DNA from: Gracilariopsis chorda
Lineage: Eukaryota; Rhodophyta; Florideophyceae; Gracilariales; Gracilariaceae
Assembly: GCA_003194525.1 (NCBI GenBank)
Contig: NBIV01000411.1
Span: 1 to 31,147 of the forward strand
Length of the DNA stretch: 31,147 bases
Direction of reading: 5' to 3'
The notes under the pieces were generated by a model, which saw nothing but the letters and a program-made list of their open reading frames with translations, ran no database searches and had not been told where the DNA came from. Within the stretch, counting starts at the first letter, position 1, and each line of letters starts with the position of its first letter. The translations under genes and the position numbers were made by a program. Below are positions 9,966-21,399 of the stretch, piece after piece.

Positions 9966-11294
9966 ATACTCTGATCATCTGTTAGGGAGCCATAACCAGC
10001 TCCCAATAGCATACTGAAGCACTTCATGCTGCTCCTGGGATAGAAGGGTGGGTTTTAAATGACAGCTCGTAAAGAGAGAGCGGCGATCGTCTTCTGTCCA
10101 GAACCTTGCAGATCACGAATCTGGAAAGTGAGGTCGGAACCTCCACCAAGGAGAACAGAAAATCTGCACCACGACGATGGCCGCCTCGAGTAAATCTTCT
10201 GTGTTTCCTTGAAAGGTTTTTAAAACGTTTTAAATGTTATTCTTGACTTTTTAAACGCCCAAAAATCGCTGGAAGACCCTCTTATTACAAGGTCTTGTTT
10301 ACTTCTAATTTCGACCATGAGGTACTAAATTGCATCAAATTATTCATTGTTTCATCTATTGTTATGCAACATTTTTTGGCTGATGGCACTTGGATGGCTG
10401 AGGTACCGGAAACTGGATTTGAAGGGAAACGCACATTAACACACTGCGTAAGCCCGTGCGCGACCGGCGATTGGAGAAAAGCCAAGTTGGTCCAACTCTT
10501 CATTCCAATAATAGATTGCGCCCTTGTGGACCCATTATACCTTCGCTTTGGAAATTTACGACAAGGTGAAGGTGCGAAACTTTACATGCTTAGCTGTGAC
10601 TCCTTTCCCGCTGCCGTACATCATTTTGCGTGAGAGCTTCTCAAGGCGAAGCATCAACTCCAGCACAGGCCATACAGCAGTGAAATTGTTAGTTGTAAAC
10701 CTTCTTTTTACAATAAGTATTGGTTGAGTATTACCTGATAGGTATCAGATAGTGTGGCTTGGTTCAAGATGGTTTTCACTGTCAAATAAACATGGAACTT
10801 TGAGAACAGAGACTAAGACTGGAATCAGACTGCGACATGGTCTGAACTCAGCTCGTTTGAAAATCAAGAGGTCTTTTCTAGACCTTTCTTTACTAGAATG
10901 GGATATCTAACCTAGGCTGTGTATGCTAAATTTGAACCAACACATGCACCACCTGTAGGGAGTGTAAAAGAGGAATTCTTCCCGCGCTTCCTTCTGGGAT
11001 GGCTGACACTGCAACAGGACGCCCACTGAATATGAAGGCTATTCTACCAATCATTGAAAACCTATAAATTGATTAATTTATAAGTTTCTAGGTGTGCTTT
11101 GACGCACGCGCATTTCTGGCACTTTCTGCAGAATCGACTGCTGCACCTGCGTAACATATACCCTTCGTAATCAGAAAACTCTTGCTATTCCGCTGGAAGG
11201 CACTGCTATGGGCACAAACCCTTTGATCGGCGGGCTCATTGACGTATCACGAACACGGACTGGCCACGAGTTCGTGGACACAACTCTAGAGCAA
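9966..11294. other. no convincing gene; one AT-rich hairpin
   Basis: A 112-codon plus-strand open frame at 10295-10633 has no motif I recognise and I do not call it. At 11059-11086 AACCTATAAATT and AATTTATAAGTT form an AT-rich stem with one mismatch and a 4-nt loop, about 210 bp past the LPMO stop codon on its downstream side. It might mark a 3' end, but that is inference. Confidence 0.4.
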
Positions 11295-12841
11295 TCATGT
11301 TTCACGTCGCTCGGCGCACATTCTCTTAACAGAGCTAGACATACACATTCTCTTCTTCATATGCTGTTGACAATAGTCACAGCACCCCTGTGCACATGAA
11401 TCGAGTTGTTCTGATTTTGAGGTTCGCGCAGAGCAAAGATCTTCGGTTGCACTTGCTAACCTTCTCGAGCAACGGGTTCCCACCATGTAGCATAGGCACG
11501 CTCTGAGTTTTGCGGAGTTTGATGCTTTATCCCGAAGTTCGCTATCCGTTTTGGAAATCGGAACTGTCACAGTCGCAGACGTTACCAACGGAGCTGTCTC
11601 AGTGGAAATCCCAGTTGTCATTTCAGGGGCTGGAGATTGCAGAATGATCATTTCAGGCGTGTACACAGGATCAATCAACGTTTCGCTTGGTAAAGAGGCG
11701 GTAAGTGACAAAGGCGTAATTAATGCTTCTTCCATACTTGGGACTGCGCTCGGTGTACTAGATATAGAGGGTATTGGTGATGAGGACGGATTAGGTGGCA
11801 ACACTGTCGTATACGATGGGATGGGAACAGGCGTGGAAGGTGATGCCGACGGATACATAGTTTTGGGAGTCGTCCGTGCTGGTATGTTCGATGGAGAAGC
11901 GTCCACTGGAGATGTCAGGCTGTTTTCCTTAATACCTCCGAAGTTGTCCGGAGTCAAGGGAGCTGGAATCCTTCCTTCTGTAAACGGCCGCGGTTTTTGA
12001 TACACACCATCCACTCTGCAAGGTTCACTTGCGCATGTGCCAGGCATGTTGTTCGCAGACATACATCCTTCTTCGGAGTACTGGCTCATGTCATTTTGGA
12101 AGACAGGTTGGTAAGAGGCGGAAAGTGGATCCCCACCTTCGACGCGAACGAACGAACATGCCCAATAGTCGCCAAAATAACCCCACGGTTTTGGCTCCTG
12201 TGGCTCGTTTCGCTCGATCTTTGTTCCACCCGTTCCCCCGAACCAGACCCAGCCCATGACATAGTTTCCATCTGGGATGCAAGTCGGAATGGTAACATCG
12301 ACCGTGTAATAGCCTTTCGGTGCGCCATGTTGCTCACCGTCGCTGCCAACAAAAGTGAAACCGTATCTATCCTTTTCGAGCTCATCGGATGACGCTTGAA
12401 CTGGATTGGCGCCCCAGCAGCTGTAATGAAAAGCATTGTGTTGGTGTACCGCTTTCTCCATGATTTCTTCAGGCCGAACGAGTGTGATGCGAATGAACCC
12501 ACCCGGGCCGTGATTGTTCCGTTGATACTTAATAGTCGCAGTCTTTCCGCGCCGAAAGACCCGTGCCGGGCTGTCTTCGGAGCCATGGTTAGAGAATTTG
12601 CCATCAATGGCACGTAGATCGCACGGGCCTGGGCAGTTAAGCACGCCAAACTGCGGTTCTCCACCTAATCGACAGGTCTACGAATATAGGTTAGTTTCTT
12701 GAAATCAAAAATGTAGAAAAGAACTGAACATACACCAGGGGAGATAGACTGCGGGTCTGTCATCGTTGAATGTCCGAAAGCAAGCAAGAACAGGTTTCCA
12801 ATGGAACATAGTGAAAGACAAACAAAGCCAAACGGAGCCAT
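11295..12841 (-). CDS. secreted lytic polysaccharide monooxygenase-like protein, two exons
   Basis: Join 12841-12734 and 12677-11295 (496 aa). The ATG at 12841 has GCCATGG context and starts a 23-residue signal peptide (LSLCSIGNLFLLAFG) ending directly before His24 of HSTMTDPQS. A histidine at the mature N-terminus is the first ligand of the LPMO copper brace. The second is probably His92 in NNHGPGGFIR. AFHYSCWG, DGNYVMGWVWFGGT and YFGDYWACSFVRV complete a catalytic domain of about 200 residues, the last holding the likely axial aromatic residue. A Pro/Ser/Thr-rich linker follows, then a basic tail with ten Cys in its last ~70 residues. The role would be oxidative cleavage of a polysaccharide outside the cell; substrate is unknown. 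An in-frame ATG at 12931 would bury the signal peptide. The frame is intact while the neighbouring transposase is full of stops. Confidence 0.82.
12678..12733 (-). other. 56-nt spliceosomal intron in the LPMO gene
   Basis: The minus strand has donor GTATGT, an AAACTAACC branch-like site ending about 14 nt before the acceptor, and TTCGTAG at the 3' end. Removal is phase 0 and joins SISPG to TCRLGGEPQFG, connecting the signal peptide and His24 to the catalytic domain. Without it the reading frame is interrupted. Confidence 0.85.
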
Positions 12842-14254
12842 GGCAACAGGAAGTGAATGGGCGATGAGGCGGAGGCATCGTAAAGAGATCGGAGTGCTTA
12901 AGAAGGAATGAATGGAAGGGCTCCAATGCATTAATCCCAGGAAAGAAAGGGCCCGCAAAAGCGGAGTTTGAGAGCGACCGGGACAAACCCAGCACTGAGC
13001 GAACGCTGTTTGGTTTTACAGCTTTTTGACATTGAACGTATGAATTATGAAGTTGAGTGGGTTGTTTGAAGAGATTCACTGCGCTGAATGATTGCGTCAA
13101 CGTGGAGTAATTACAAATGCTCTGGCTTCCCATGAAGTTGAACAGCACTGAGCTTGAAAATCAAATGAACTCCGAATATGGCACTTCCAAGGGTAAGGCA
13201 ATCAGTAATCATATAACTTAACCAAGGACACGTTAATGCGTAGGCTAGTGCGAAAGAAATTTATGTGAAACATAGGTGCTTATTGTGAAAGGCCCTTTTT
13301 CTTTTTTTGGTACCACCACAAATTATATCGATTTAGCAAGCAAACCCCAGAACCTCTAGAATCTCTGGGTTTGAATTTACGAGAATAGCAATCTAAATAA
13401 CACCCAGCCGCTGCTAGGGCAAAACAGGATGGTTTCGCGAGCACCGACACGGCGCATGGTTCTCCTTTGCGCAGTTTTTGTGTTCGACTCAAGAACGGTG
13501 ATTTTGTCTGCCTGTTCCTCAAAGCCGAGAGGGACCGCTCCTGAATTTAACTATCATACAAAGGTGAATTTTTGTCCTAAGTGTCATACCTGTTAAGCAC
13601 GTGTAAGACTGCAATGACATAAGTTAGCAATGTAATTGCTATTCTGTACTTCATTGGGTAGCATGGCAAGTAACCCCGTGGAGTATAATGGCTTTGCATA
13701 TGAGCGTTTAATTGAGATATTCAGTTGTCATTGGACTGAAAAGTAAACAGAATAATTGCAGTTCTGTATATTCACTTCGTTTCAAGAAGTATATAAACAA
13801 GCATCTTAAAAATTATCTTATTTCTGTTACATGTTGTTGGAATCCCAAATTTTAAAACTTATCACAGACATTCATATAAATAAAAAAGAAAAAACATTGA
13901 AGTCTTGAAAACAACAAAATCCGATACGTGCTTTAATCGCAGAGAATTATCAACCAAAATCTTTTGACTATATATTGTCAACTTTATCAAACATTTCAAA
14001 CATTTCAAATATCTACAATCGAGTTAAATAAAAAAACCCATTTGGGAGAGTTTGAGCATTGAAGGTGACGCCTTACAAACTTCGCTACCTAGAAGGGGGA
14101 CACAGGAAAAGCTTGATCATTTGGAGGGTTACAATTAAATATGTCGAGCGTTGGATAGATGCTGTGTAAATTCCACCCCTTCAAAAATCCCATCTTAGCT
14201 CTTTCATCATGTTTCTCGAGCGCGTCACCTTGTCTTTTTGACGTTGCCTCTATT
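12842..14254. other. divergent intergenic region between LPMO and transposase
   Basis: This stretch must hold the promoters for both directions. The LPMO leader (minus strand, 12842-12920) is pyrimidine-rich. It has an upstream ATG at 12878 in another frame, with weak context, that overlaps the main start. AT-rich DNA lies at 13780-14030. Open frames here are short or overlap the LPMO leader and I support none of them. Confidence 0.4.
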
Positions 14255-14401
14255 TACACCCTTTACCTTCTTCAAGTCACCCTATCATCAATCCCAGTCA
14301 CCCTACTCTTGCTCCGAGTCACCCTATTCTCTCTTCAAGTAACGTTAATTTCGCATTTTGTTACCCTACTCCCGCTCCAAGTCACCCGGGTCTCGGTTGA
14401 C
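14255..14401 (+). repeat. 21-bp minisatellite, about 7 diverged units
   Basis: Units start at 14255, 14276, 14297, 14318, 14339, 14360 and 14381, with core GTCACCCTA and a CT-rich remainder ending CCAA or TCAA. The period is a multiple of three, so an overlapping 99-codon frame (14159-14458) reads as a heptad VTLxxxx repeat. That frame is hydrophobic and unrecognised; I treat it as a by-product. Confidence 0.8.
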
Positions 14402-14463
14402 GTGATCCATTTCGTCATTGTTTCATACCTCGTTCTTTTCATTTGCAATTGCATCTGAACTCA

Positions 14464-14781
14464 ATGAGTGGATCCGATTCCGCATTCCCTGCCATTGCTC
14501 AGAAAGAATTCCGTCTTTCTAACATGGTTGAAAACGATAGAACTTCTGTGCTTGCTATTTTCTGTATATCGAGCCCGACGGCAACTCTCTAAGAGATCTT
14601 AAAAACGTATGGAAGTCTTGCTGCATTGGTTCACCCTGATCGCTGTCGCATTGACCTTCGTGGCGCGAATCGCAGCATGCACACAATGGCGCATGCGATG
14701 GAGATCGTTCAGACTAATCTAGAATACGAACGAACTTGCAGAGGACTGCAGAAGGATAATGAATTCGTGCTGCACGTATAA
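14464..14781 (+). pseudogene. J-domain (DnaJ-like) reading frame with one internal stop
   Basis: From the ATG at 14464 a single frame runs to the stop at 14779-14781, interrupted only by TAA at 14590-14592. The segment EILKTYGSLAALVHPDR fits helix II plus the HPD loop of a J domain (HPD codons 14632-14640), preceded by SPTATL as in the helix I-II turn. It is followed by a helix-III-like MAHAMEIVQTNLEYERTCR. The HPD triad in J domains stimulates Hsp70 ATPase. An E/R/K-rich coiled-coil-like stretch (EEKERAERVRAEQEK, about 14970-15020) and an acidic run (SDEDDDDHDEDY, about 15140-15175) follow in other frames. It may be the N-terminus of the transposase protein or a separate captured gene. Confidence 0.6.
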
Positions 14782-17498
14782 AAAAAGTATTGTTTTTACG
14801 AAACGCACATTGAGAAAATTCTTCGTGGTAGAGAATCCCGGCAGCGAGAATCGTGGAAATGATCGACGCAGGAAGAATAGTCTTCTAGACTGCGCGATTC
14901 TGGAAAGTTTGACCATTGAGAAGATGGTGAAGCAGATCGGGAGCAAATAAAACTAGAGGGGCGAAAGCACGAAGAAAAAGAACGAGCTGAGCGAGTTCGT
15001 GCTGAACAGGAAAAGTATGCTTGCGAAAGAATGAATTCGGTAGATACAAAAAGGGAGTAAACGGGTGGTGTTGCTCGTAGTGGAGGATCTGGTAGGTAAT
15101 CCTGAATCATCTTTTGAGGATCATCAAGAAAAGCTTGTTTCCGACGAAGACGATGACGACCACGATGAAGATTACATTGCCGAAGAACGTTTTGACTACT
15201 CTTCAGCTGGCTAACTTATCTTTAACGACGAAAACTATCCATGCGATCATATGGGAAGAAGCCAAGGAGGTGACGAAGCGAACACGGCGGATTTGGGGGG
15301 TGACACTGCAATATTTGTCGAAACGCATGGTGGCGGAGAACAAGGTAAAAACGCAACCAGAAATGTAACTGGGCGTTTAAGGAAAGCTCACAAGACTGCC
15401 TACCAGCTAAGAAGAATAACCGAAAACGAGCATCAAAGCGACGGACAATAGAACGCGCAAGCATTGCAAGCACAGAAGGTAGGAGCTACGACGTGGAGAG
15501 TAAGACGCAGTGTGGAAATTATTCCTGTGGTAGGAATTGCGCTGCATTTTTGTTGGGAATGTGACCAACTCATTCGCCCACACACCGCCTATGTTGGGGT
15601 TTATAAAGGAGTGAATATTTCTCAAACGTGGGAGAAGGTGAGAATGAAGTGCCGTAATGTCGAATGTCCGCATTTATGTCGTTTAAATGGCAGTCGAGAA
15701 CGTGATTCTGGAAACTGAACCAATATACACCGCATTGTGATGCATGTACCAGTCATGATGAGCAAAGCACTGCCTCCGGCAGTCAGATCAAAAGCTTTTG
15801 TGCTCCTGCCTACACCCCTCAACATGTTGCTCGCGCTATTCTTGTTAAAGCAGGTAATGATCCTAGCATATCTGCCCCAATAATTGGCTCACTGTTAAGA
15901 GCGAAACAAATATACAGACGGCAGCCCTCAGACAGCCACTATCGCTCAGTGAGAGTAGAGATACTGCGTCATATGAGCGCATCGTGGGCAGTAGACATGG
16001 CTGCAATTCAGGGTTACGCTGATCTGCTACGAAAGTACGGACACACCGTGCGCATTTTCATGATGGACGGAATGGAGATGAAAGAGCAGAGATATAAGGC
16101 TGCTGTACGCATCTTCATGCAGTGCAAGAAATCAAAGAAGAACGCAGAGGACGCGATATTTGACAAAGACAATATCGATGTGTCCGACATATCTGACGCC
16201 GGCCGATATTACGGCGGTATTCTCTTCGTACCCAGCGTGGCATCTCGTTATTGTCTGTCCGGCCGGAGCACAGCGGGAGCAGATGCTGCTCATTGTGATG
16301 GCGTGGGGCCCCAATTGTACGGAAGTACACTTGAGGTAGTTACGTACGATACCAATGTGCATCTTTAACCGCTCCTGTTTGCACATTTTATTGGCCTCGA
16401 GAATCAAGAGAGCTGGAAGAAAGTATTTGAGAGTGCAAACGTATGCCAAGTTTGGATGTGGTTGGGACGACTACGATAGTGGATCAAGAGAAGAGTACTG
16501 ATGAGGCGTACAACGAAGCCTTTGAGAATGCAAAGATTTTTTGGATCCACCACATATTAAGAAGAACATGGGAGCGAAACTCGGTGCCGCCGGAGCGACT
16601 GGATTATCTTTGTACGAGAAAGCATTAAATGCTCCAAGTTGTGCTGCGGTTGACGAAATCACTCAAGAGTGTACTAAAGTACAAGGGAATTATCTCAACA
16701 GGTTTGATCCCTCAGAATTCTACAAAGCCTATTCAACCGTGGAAGATACGATTATCACTTCTCAAGGAGCTGAAATTCAAACAGGGGCCTCTCTGCGAAG
16801 TCAGATTCGATCCGTTGAGCCTCAGAAAATATTACATAGAGTGGTGACGTTCAACAGGCAGGGTTTTTTAGTCATCAAGCGGCGGCGGAAACGTATATGA
16901 GCCCTTTTCCACCCAAAATTGAAAAGCAAATTGCAGTGCTTATTCTTTGTTCGCGTGTCTATCAAGATATTGTAAAATTCTGCGATGGAACTTCTGGAGT
17001 GGAATCTACCGTCACTTGTCCCAAGGATGGGGCTTTCCAACGTCGTATTCAGTAACGAACAGGTGACTAAACACCCTCAACTTTCTGTGGGTACTCTAGC
17101 AATAGAGATGGACTCCCATGCTTTAGTGGAACAGTGTTTCTGTGCGAGAATACGGAGATTCAAATATTCATCTGTTTATCTATTCTCGTCATCGAACGGA
17201 GACGTGGAAGGAGATATACAAAGATGTTCAGTTTACTGTACCAACCCAATTGGTAGTTGATGACGTAATTGCAAAGACAAAGATTCTTTTCGTTTCAGGA
17301 GAAAAGCTTAACATACCCAAAGCTCTTTTACCACTAAGAAACCGTCCCGTTAAGAATGCTGGTGTTCGTCGGAAAGAATGGTTCGAACGAGGGCCTGCTG
17401 CCAAAAAGAAACGAACCTATACCTGTTCTTTATGTAATCGAGAAAGGCATACATCTACGCAATTTCAACTACGTCAAATCTTCGGAGACGCACCATAG
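14782..17498 (+). pseudogene. Mutator-like (MULE) transposase, multiply broken
   Basis: Read through frameshifts and stops, the order fits a MULE transposase. A WRKY/GCM1-like zinc finger comes first (KCRNVECPHLCRL … PHCDAC, 15640-15745). The catalytic core follows (15850-16600): HMSASWAVDM, then AHCDG with the first acidic residue, YGSTLEVVTYDTNVHL, LLFAHFIGLENQESWKK, and TTIVDQEKS with the second Asp. NAKIF and LDPPHIKKNMGAKLG come after a one-T loss in the T run near 16537. A SWIM-like CGYSSNRDGLPC lies at 17090-17130. The C-terminal knuckle CSLCNRERHTSTQF has lost its last Cys. The enzyme would have moved the TIR-bounded element. Many stops show this copy is dead. Confidence 0.85.
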
Positions 17499-17680
17499 CT
17501 CAGGTGGCTGCAATAAACATGCATAGTTTTTGTGAGTTTGTAGTAGACGTTTCTTGTCCACCTCATTGCTCGCTTAAGGTCACAACTTCATATACCAACA
17601 TAGCAATTCCCTCGCTCTTTATAGTGTCACCACGTAAACAAGTCAATGCGTGGTTGTCTCCCTCAGAGTTCCATTTAAGT

Positions 17681-17855
17681 GAAACCTCCAAGTTTGGAAT
17701 GCGATTCTCGAATCGGCGGGAAGTTTTTCGTTTTAGGGCAGCGACGTGATGAAAATGCCATTACAAGGGTATGTGAGCAACTTTCTTCATGTATTGAAGG
17801 CTGCCCTCGGGTAAAGCATTGGCTACCTATAGTTCGCATTACTTCGGCACTTTGA
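17681..17855 (+). other. short unrecognised coding-like fragment
   Basis: A frame of about 58 codons before the TGA at 17853-17855 contains GGKFFVLGQRRDENAITRV, then CEQLSSCIEGCPRVKHWLP. It looks more protein-like than its surroundings, with amphipathic spacing and paired Cys. It lies just past the transposase C-terminus. I do not recognise a family; it may be a remnant of a second gene in the element. Confidence 0.3.
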
Positions 17856-19916
17856 AGTCTGATAAAGGGCAAATACAAATTCTACAATGTGAGAATATTG
17901 CTCAGCAGTAGCTTTCGTCCCGAGGTTAAATAGATATGGTCCCAGGTAGTCCTTTATTGGCTTCAACACATTGCTAGCAAGCCCAGCAACAAGAATGACT
18001 ATTAAAGGTTGTATCCATTTGTGCAACAGGTAAGAATTCATTATTGATCGCCTTTCTGCGTGAACTAGAATACGGACTTTGTTCGCGAGTTTCGATGTGG
18101 GGCCAAGATAGGAAATGACCGTGTTCTGAAGAGTAGTTTTTGTAAGACCCAAGGCTTCAACAGCGTGCTGTAATCTTTTCTTTGCCGCCGCTGGTGATAT
18201 CTACTGCTCAAGAGCTTGTGTTTCCTTGTGCTTATGGCATTTGATCGCATTTCCGCGCTTTCGATTTCCATTTCCCCTAGCCTAGGAGCAGTGATGTTAT
18301 CTTGAAAGACACTGAACGCGTAAGGTAGCACTTTACGCTGTAGCATAGTCTTATCAGCTTGTGCTTGCTCTGGGTCTCGTACTTTCAAACTGAAATATCT
18401 TCAGAGATCACAGCGTAGGCGGTCAATAAGTTAGTACAGTTTCTCCTGCTTTCCTGAAAATCAGCATAATACAAGCCGTTAACCTCCACTGTTGTCGTCA
18501 GTACATCCTATGCGGTATGCAGATTTTAAGAACATGGCTGAGCCTAGAGAAGACGGTGAGAATATTGTATGGAGGCTCGTGGCTTCGTACTAGGTTTATT
18601 GCCTCGCCCTTCAAGCAAAGATCGAGATGCTATTATATCTGTAAGATAGCAAAAGCGGGATCGCACTGGTTATTGAACGTCTTTATCAGAACCAGATCCG
18701 ACACATTGTCGATACTGGAATTAGAAGACGCTTCACTCTTGGAGTGAGCTTTACACTTATACTAACTGTACGAGTGTGAATCATCTTCTAGTGGTCGTCA
18801 TTGTAGGCGGATGCTATTCTATTACACTATCGTTGTATAGATGTTGATTGCATGTAGTACTGAGGACAACGAATGTCACCAATACTTCCATCCCCGTGTA
18901 GAGCAACTCTTGGTTCTGTTTCAGATCCGTTCTTGCTTCAATGAGACCTTGCATCATTTGTGACACCTGTTTACTGCAATGCATGAGCAGTCTGTCCCTA
19001 CCATATGTACAGAAATGCACATTTTGGAGAAATTTATTACAACCGCTGGGACAATGAACAATACGGAAAGGAAGAGTGGATCTTATTGCAGTTTAAACGA
19101 GAGATCAACTTTCTCATGACGGCGCGGCACATCCATATGCGTGTTTGTAACCGACTAACAAGGGCTAGGAAATGCATGACTATGACTGAATGACGAGCGG
19201 TTCTCCACGAAGTCAGCTATTTTGTGTAGCCACGGCGCTTTGTTTGTCATTTATGCTTACTTCTATGTAAAATTCTTGTCTTCTCTTCAAGTATAGCGTT
19301 GAACTAAAAGGTATTGTCTTCTATTTTGCTTTGTGTATATTAGTCTTCTTGGACTTGGGCTTCTGTACACCGCTCCTACAGGACAACTTGACAGCTGGAA
19401 GAGATGCTGAAAGGCTGGGGTGGGGGAGAGAGTGGACTTGAAGAACGAGAGAATAGTTGATTCGAGTTGCCAGGGAGGCGACTCGACTCGAGTTTATATG
19501 AAGTTTGAAGTGACCGTAGAGGCCTAGGGTCGAACGTTTCTAGAACTACCCATAAAACATACCCTAGTGCCATCTTTGTTCTGTTTTTCGGATTGCTGTC
19601 GGTAGCAGGTTATGCCTTGCTACCAGATGCTCAGAGTGTATACTTATTAGGTAGGTTGGATGACTTCTCCTCTCTTATGGATGAGGTCTCCTGTCTGTAT
19701 TTTATATAGGCTATGCGCCCATGCAAAACCCTGCCAAAACCAGGGGCGCTTCTCGTTATGCAAGTGGTTGCTATGCAGGGAACCACGAACTAAAGAGCTG
19801 ACGTAGTCACTAATAAGCAGTATTAGTGCCTACCTCTCAGCAATAATGTCTGACGTATTGTCTATCGTGAGATACATACGTGAGTTTTACGTGCATCATG
19901 GTATCATATTACATCA
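17856..19916. other. no convincing gene
   Basis: Two overlapping minus-strand frames at 18388-18065 and 18152-17823 have mixed composition, and one includes a hydrophobic stretch (PLIVILVAGLASNVL). They could be one broken gene, but no motif is recognisable. The rest, up to the right TIR, shows short frames only. Confidence 0.35.
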
Positions 19917-19975
19917 ATACTCTGTCATCACCCCGAACCCAAACCACGTAAAGATCTTAGCAGTTCAAAGTTGAA
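19917..19975 (-). repeat. right terminal inverted repeat
   Basis: It is the reverse complement of 9907-9965 with seven mismatches. The plus strand reads CCAAACCACGTAAAGATCTT in the core and ends GTTGAA at 19975. Confidence 0.85.
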
Positions 19976-20784
19976 AAATAAACGAACCTCTGCGTGCTGT
20001 TATTGCATTAGATACGGTCTGCGGCTCGAAGGCGCTACGAATAGCAAGCATTTGTATTATATTACTAATTCGGTCGACTTTCTTCTGAGTGAAAATGTGA
20101 AAATCATTGACTACTGCCTACTCAAAAGTCTCAAAAGTAGTCAGATACAAGTTCGGCTCTGTGAAAATTGCTCAAAAGTCTGCGATAAAGAAACCGAGTA
20201 ACGCATGCGGCAATCCACCATCGATTCAAATTGAGCTTAGAAAGAAAAATGAGCGAACATATCGAGCACTACAGATGTTCCATTTGCAAGAATGCGGCCC
20301 GGCAGATAAGCATGTACAGCTCAAATTTGTTCTTCCTTGTCACCATTGGCTGCTCCATAGTCTGGCAAGTGCTCCCACAAGGAAGCACCTGTCAACATGC
20401 AGCATTTTCGAATGTGTTTGTGAAGAATTTGTGTAAGACCAGTGTGATTAGTCAGCGTCTATTGACACAGCGCGTGACAGGTTGATGCTGCTCAGTGGCT
20501 TCTGCCTGGATACCACCAAGGTCGCGCAACCACTCTGTTTCCACCGATGTAGATGAAGGCTTCCTCGGAAAGCCAGTGGTTGCTCTTGGTTTAAAGCCTT
20601 TACACATCGAAACCTCCTGGTTGGAAGAAACGACGCATGGATCGTGATGTTGCATCATGCAGAGACCGTACATACTGATTGGTAATACTCTCTCATCTCG
20701 AGAGCGTTGCCAAGCTTGAAAGAAAGCTCTCATAGGGATGATGATAAATGACACAATTTCAACTGCTCCAGAATCAATCGACAT

Positions 20785-21399
20785 ATGGTACAGCGCAAGC
20801 CATTGTGTCCTGCAAAATATAAACTTCACCAAGTGGAAGCATCATTAGCCCTGCTATACATTATCGGAGACATCATGATAACGAAATGCCTTCAAGAAGA
20901 TCTTATGCTTTTCTATAGGATGCACTTAACTCAATTGGACAAACCAGATAAGTTTTGCATCCTCCCCCTGGTCATTAAGAATCAAACCCTGCCACGAGTA
21001 ATTCGCTACTATCACTGTTGTATGCAACCAGAACCCCTTTCACTGTTGGTTAGAGCGTTACTACCGTCGGCAGTTCGACACGGGATGAAACAGGGCAACC
21101 CGCGCAAGGTTCGAAGTCATATTATACTGTTCGATCCGTACGCGCATCATAAAGGAAGAATGAAGGAACGGAGAGACATGCATGAAGTGATTCCACTTCT
21201 TTTCAACAGCTCCTGCCAAGTGAACACCGCAAATGCATACTGGGACGGAACCCATCCACAACAGTTGGTAATCAGTTCAGAGCTTTACACGCAGTTTTCG
21301 TGCTTGCGTAGTTTCTTCTGCTTACACCTCTGCTGTTATCAGTATAAAAGAAGTGCTCCTTTCTTCTTTGACTCGCGAGCAAGTGAACGAGCACCTTAA
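20785..21399 (+). CDS. hypothetical 204-codon open frame
   Basis: This is the longest open frame between the MULE interval and element 2. It has several Cys and His residues (for example RYYHCCMQPE and CLHLCCYQYK), no signal peptide, and no domain I recognise. The start context is ordinary. It overlaps other frames of similar quality on the minus strand, so it may be chance. I list it only because no better gene candidate exists in this 4.6-kb gap. Confidence 0.15.
   Translation: MVQRKPLCPAKYKLHQVEASLALLYIIGDIMITKCLQEDLMLFYRMHLTQLDKPDKFCILPLVIKNQTLPRVIRYYHCCMQPEPLSLLVRALLPSAVRHGMKQGNPRKVRSHIILFDPYAHHKGRMKERRDMHEVIPLLFNSSCQVNTANAYWDGTHPQQLVISSELYTQFSCLRSFFCLHLCCYQYKRSAPFFFDSRASERAP

Larger units (their letters stand above)
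9907..19975 (+). mobile_element. candidate 10.07-kb Mutator-like element bounded by 59-bp TIRs, carrying an LPMO gene
   Basis: The ends 9907-9965 and 19917-19975 are inverted repeats of each other, identical at 52 of 59 positions. A MULE transposase pseudogene lies between them on the plus strand, 14.5-17.5 kb. The interval also contains an intact LPMO-like gene on the minus strand and a 21-bp minisatellite. I see no 8-10 bp target-site duplication (flanks CTGTTACAG and AAATAAACG), so the copy may be old, its exact ends may differ slightly, or the TIRs may belong to separate insertions of one family. MULEs are known to capture host genes, which makes the cargo reading plausible. Confidence 0.6.

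Noticed and set aside
11551..12000. 149-codon plus-strand open frame
   Set aside because: It is antisense to the LPMO linker, whose low complexity keeps the opposite strand open.
14159..14458. 99-codon hydrophobic frame with VTL heptads
   Set aside because: It is the translation of a 21-bp tandem repeat with no supporting motif.
9898..19984. target-site duplication next to the TIRs
   Set aside because: Flanking bases CTGTTACAG and AAATAAACG do not match, and shifting the ends by a few bases did not help.
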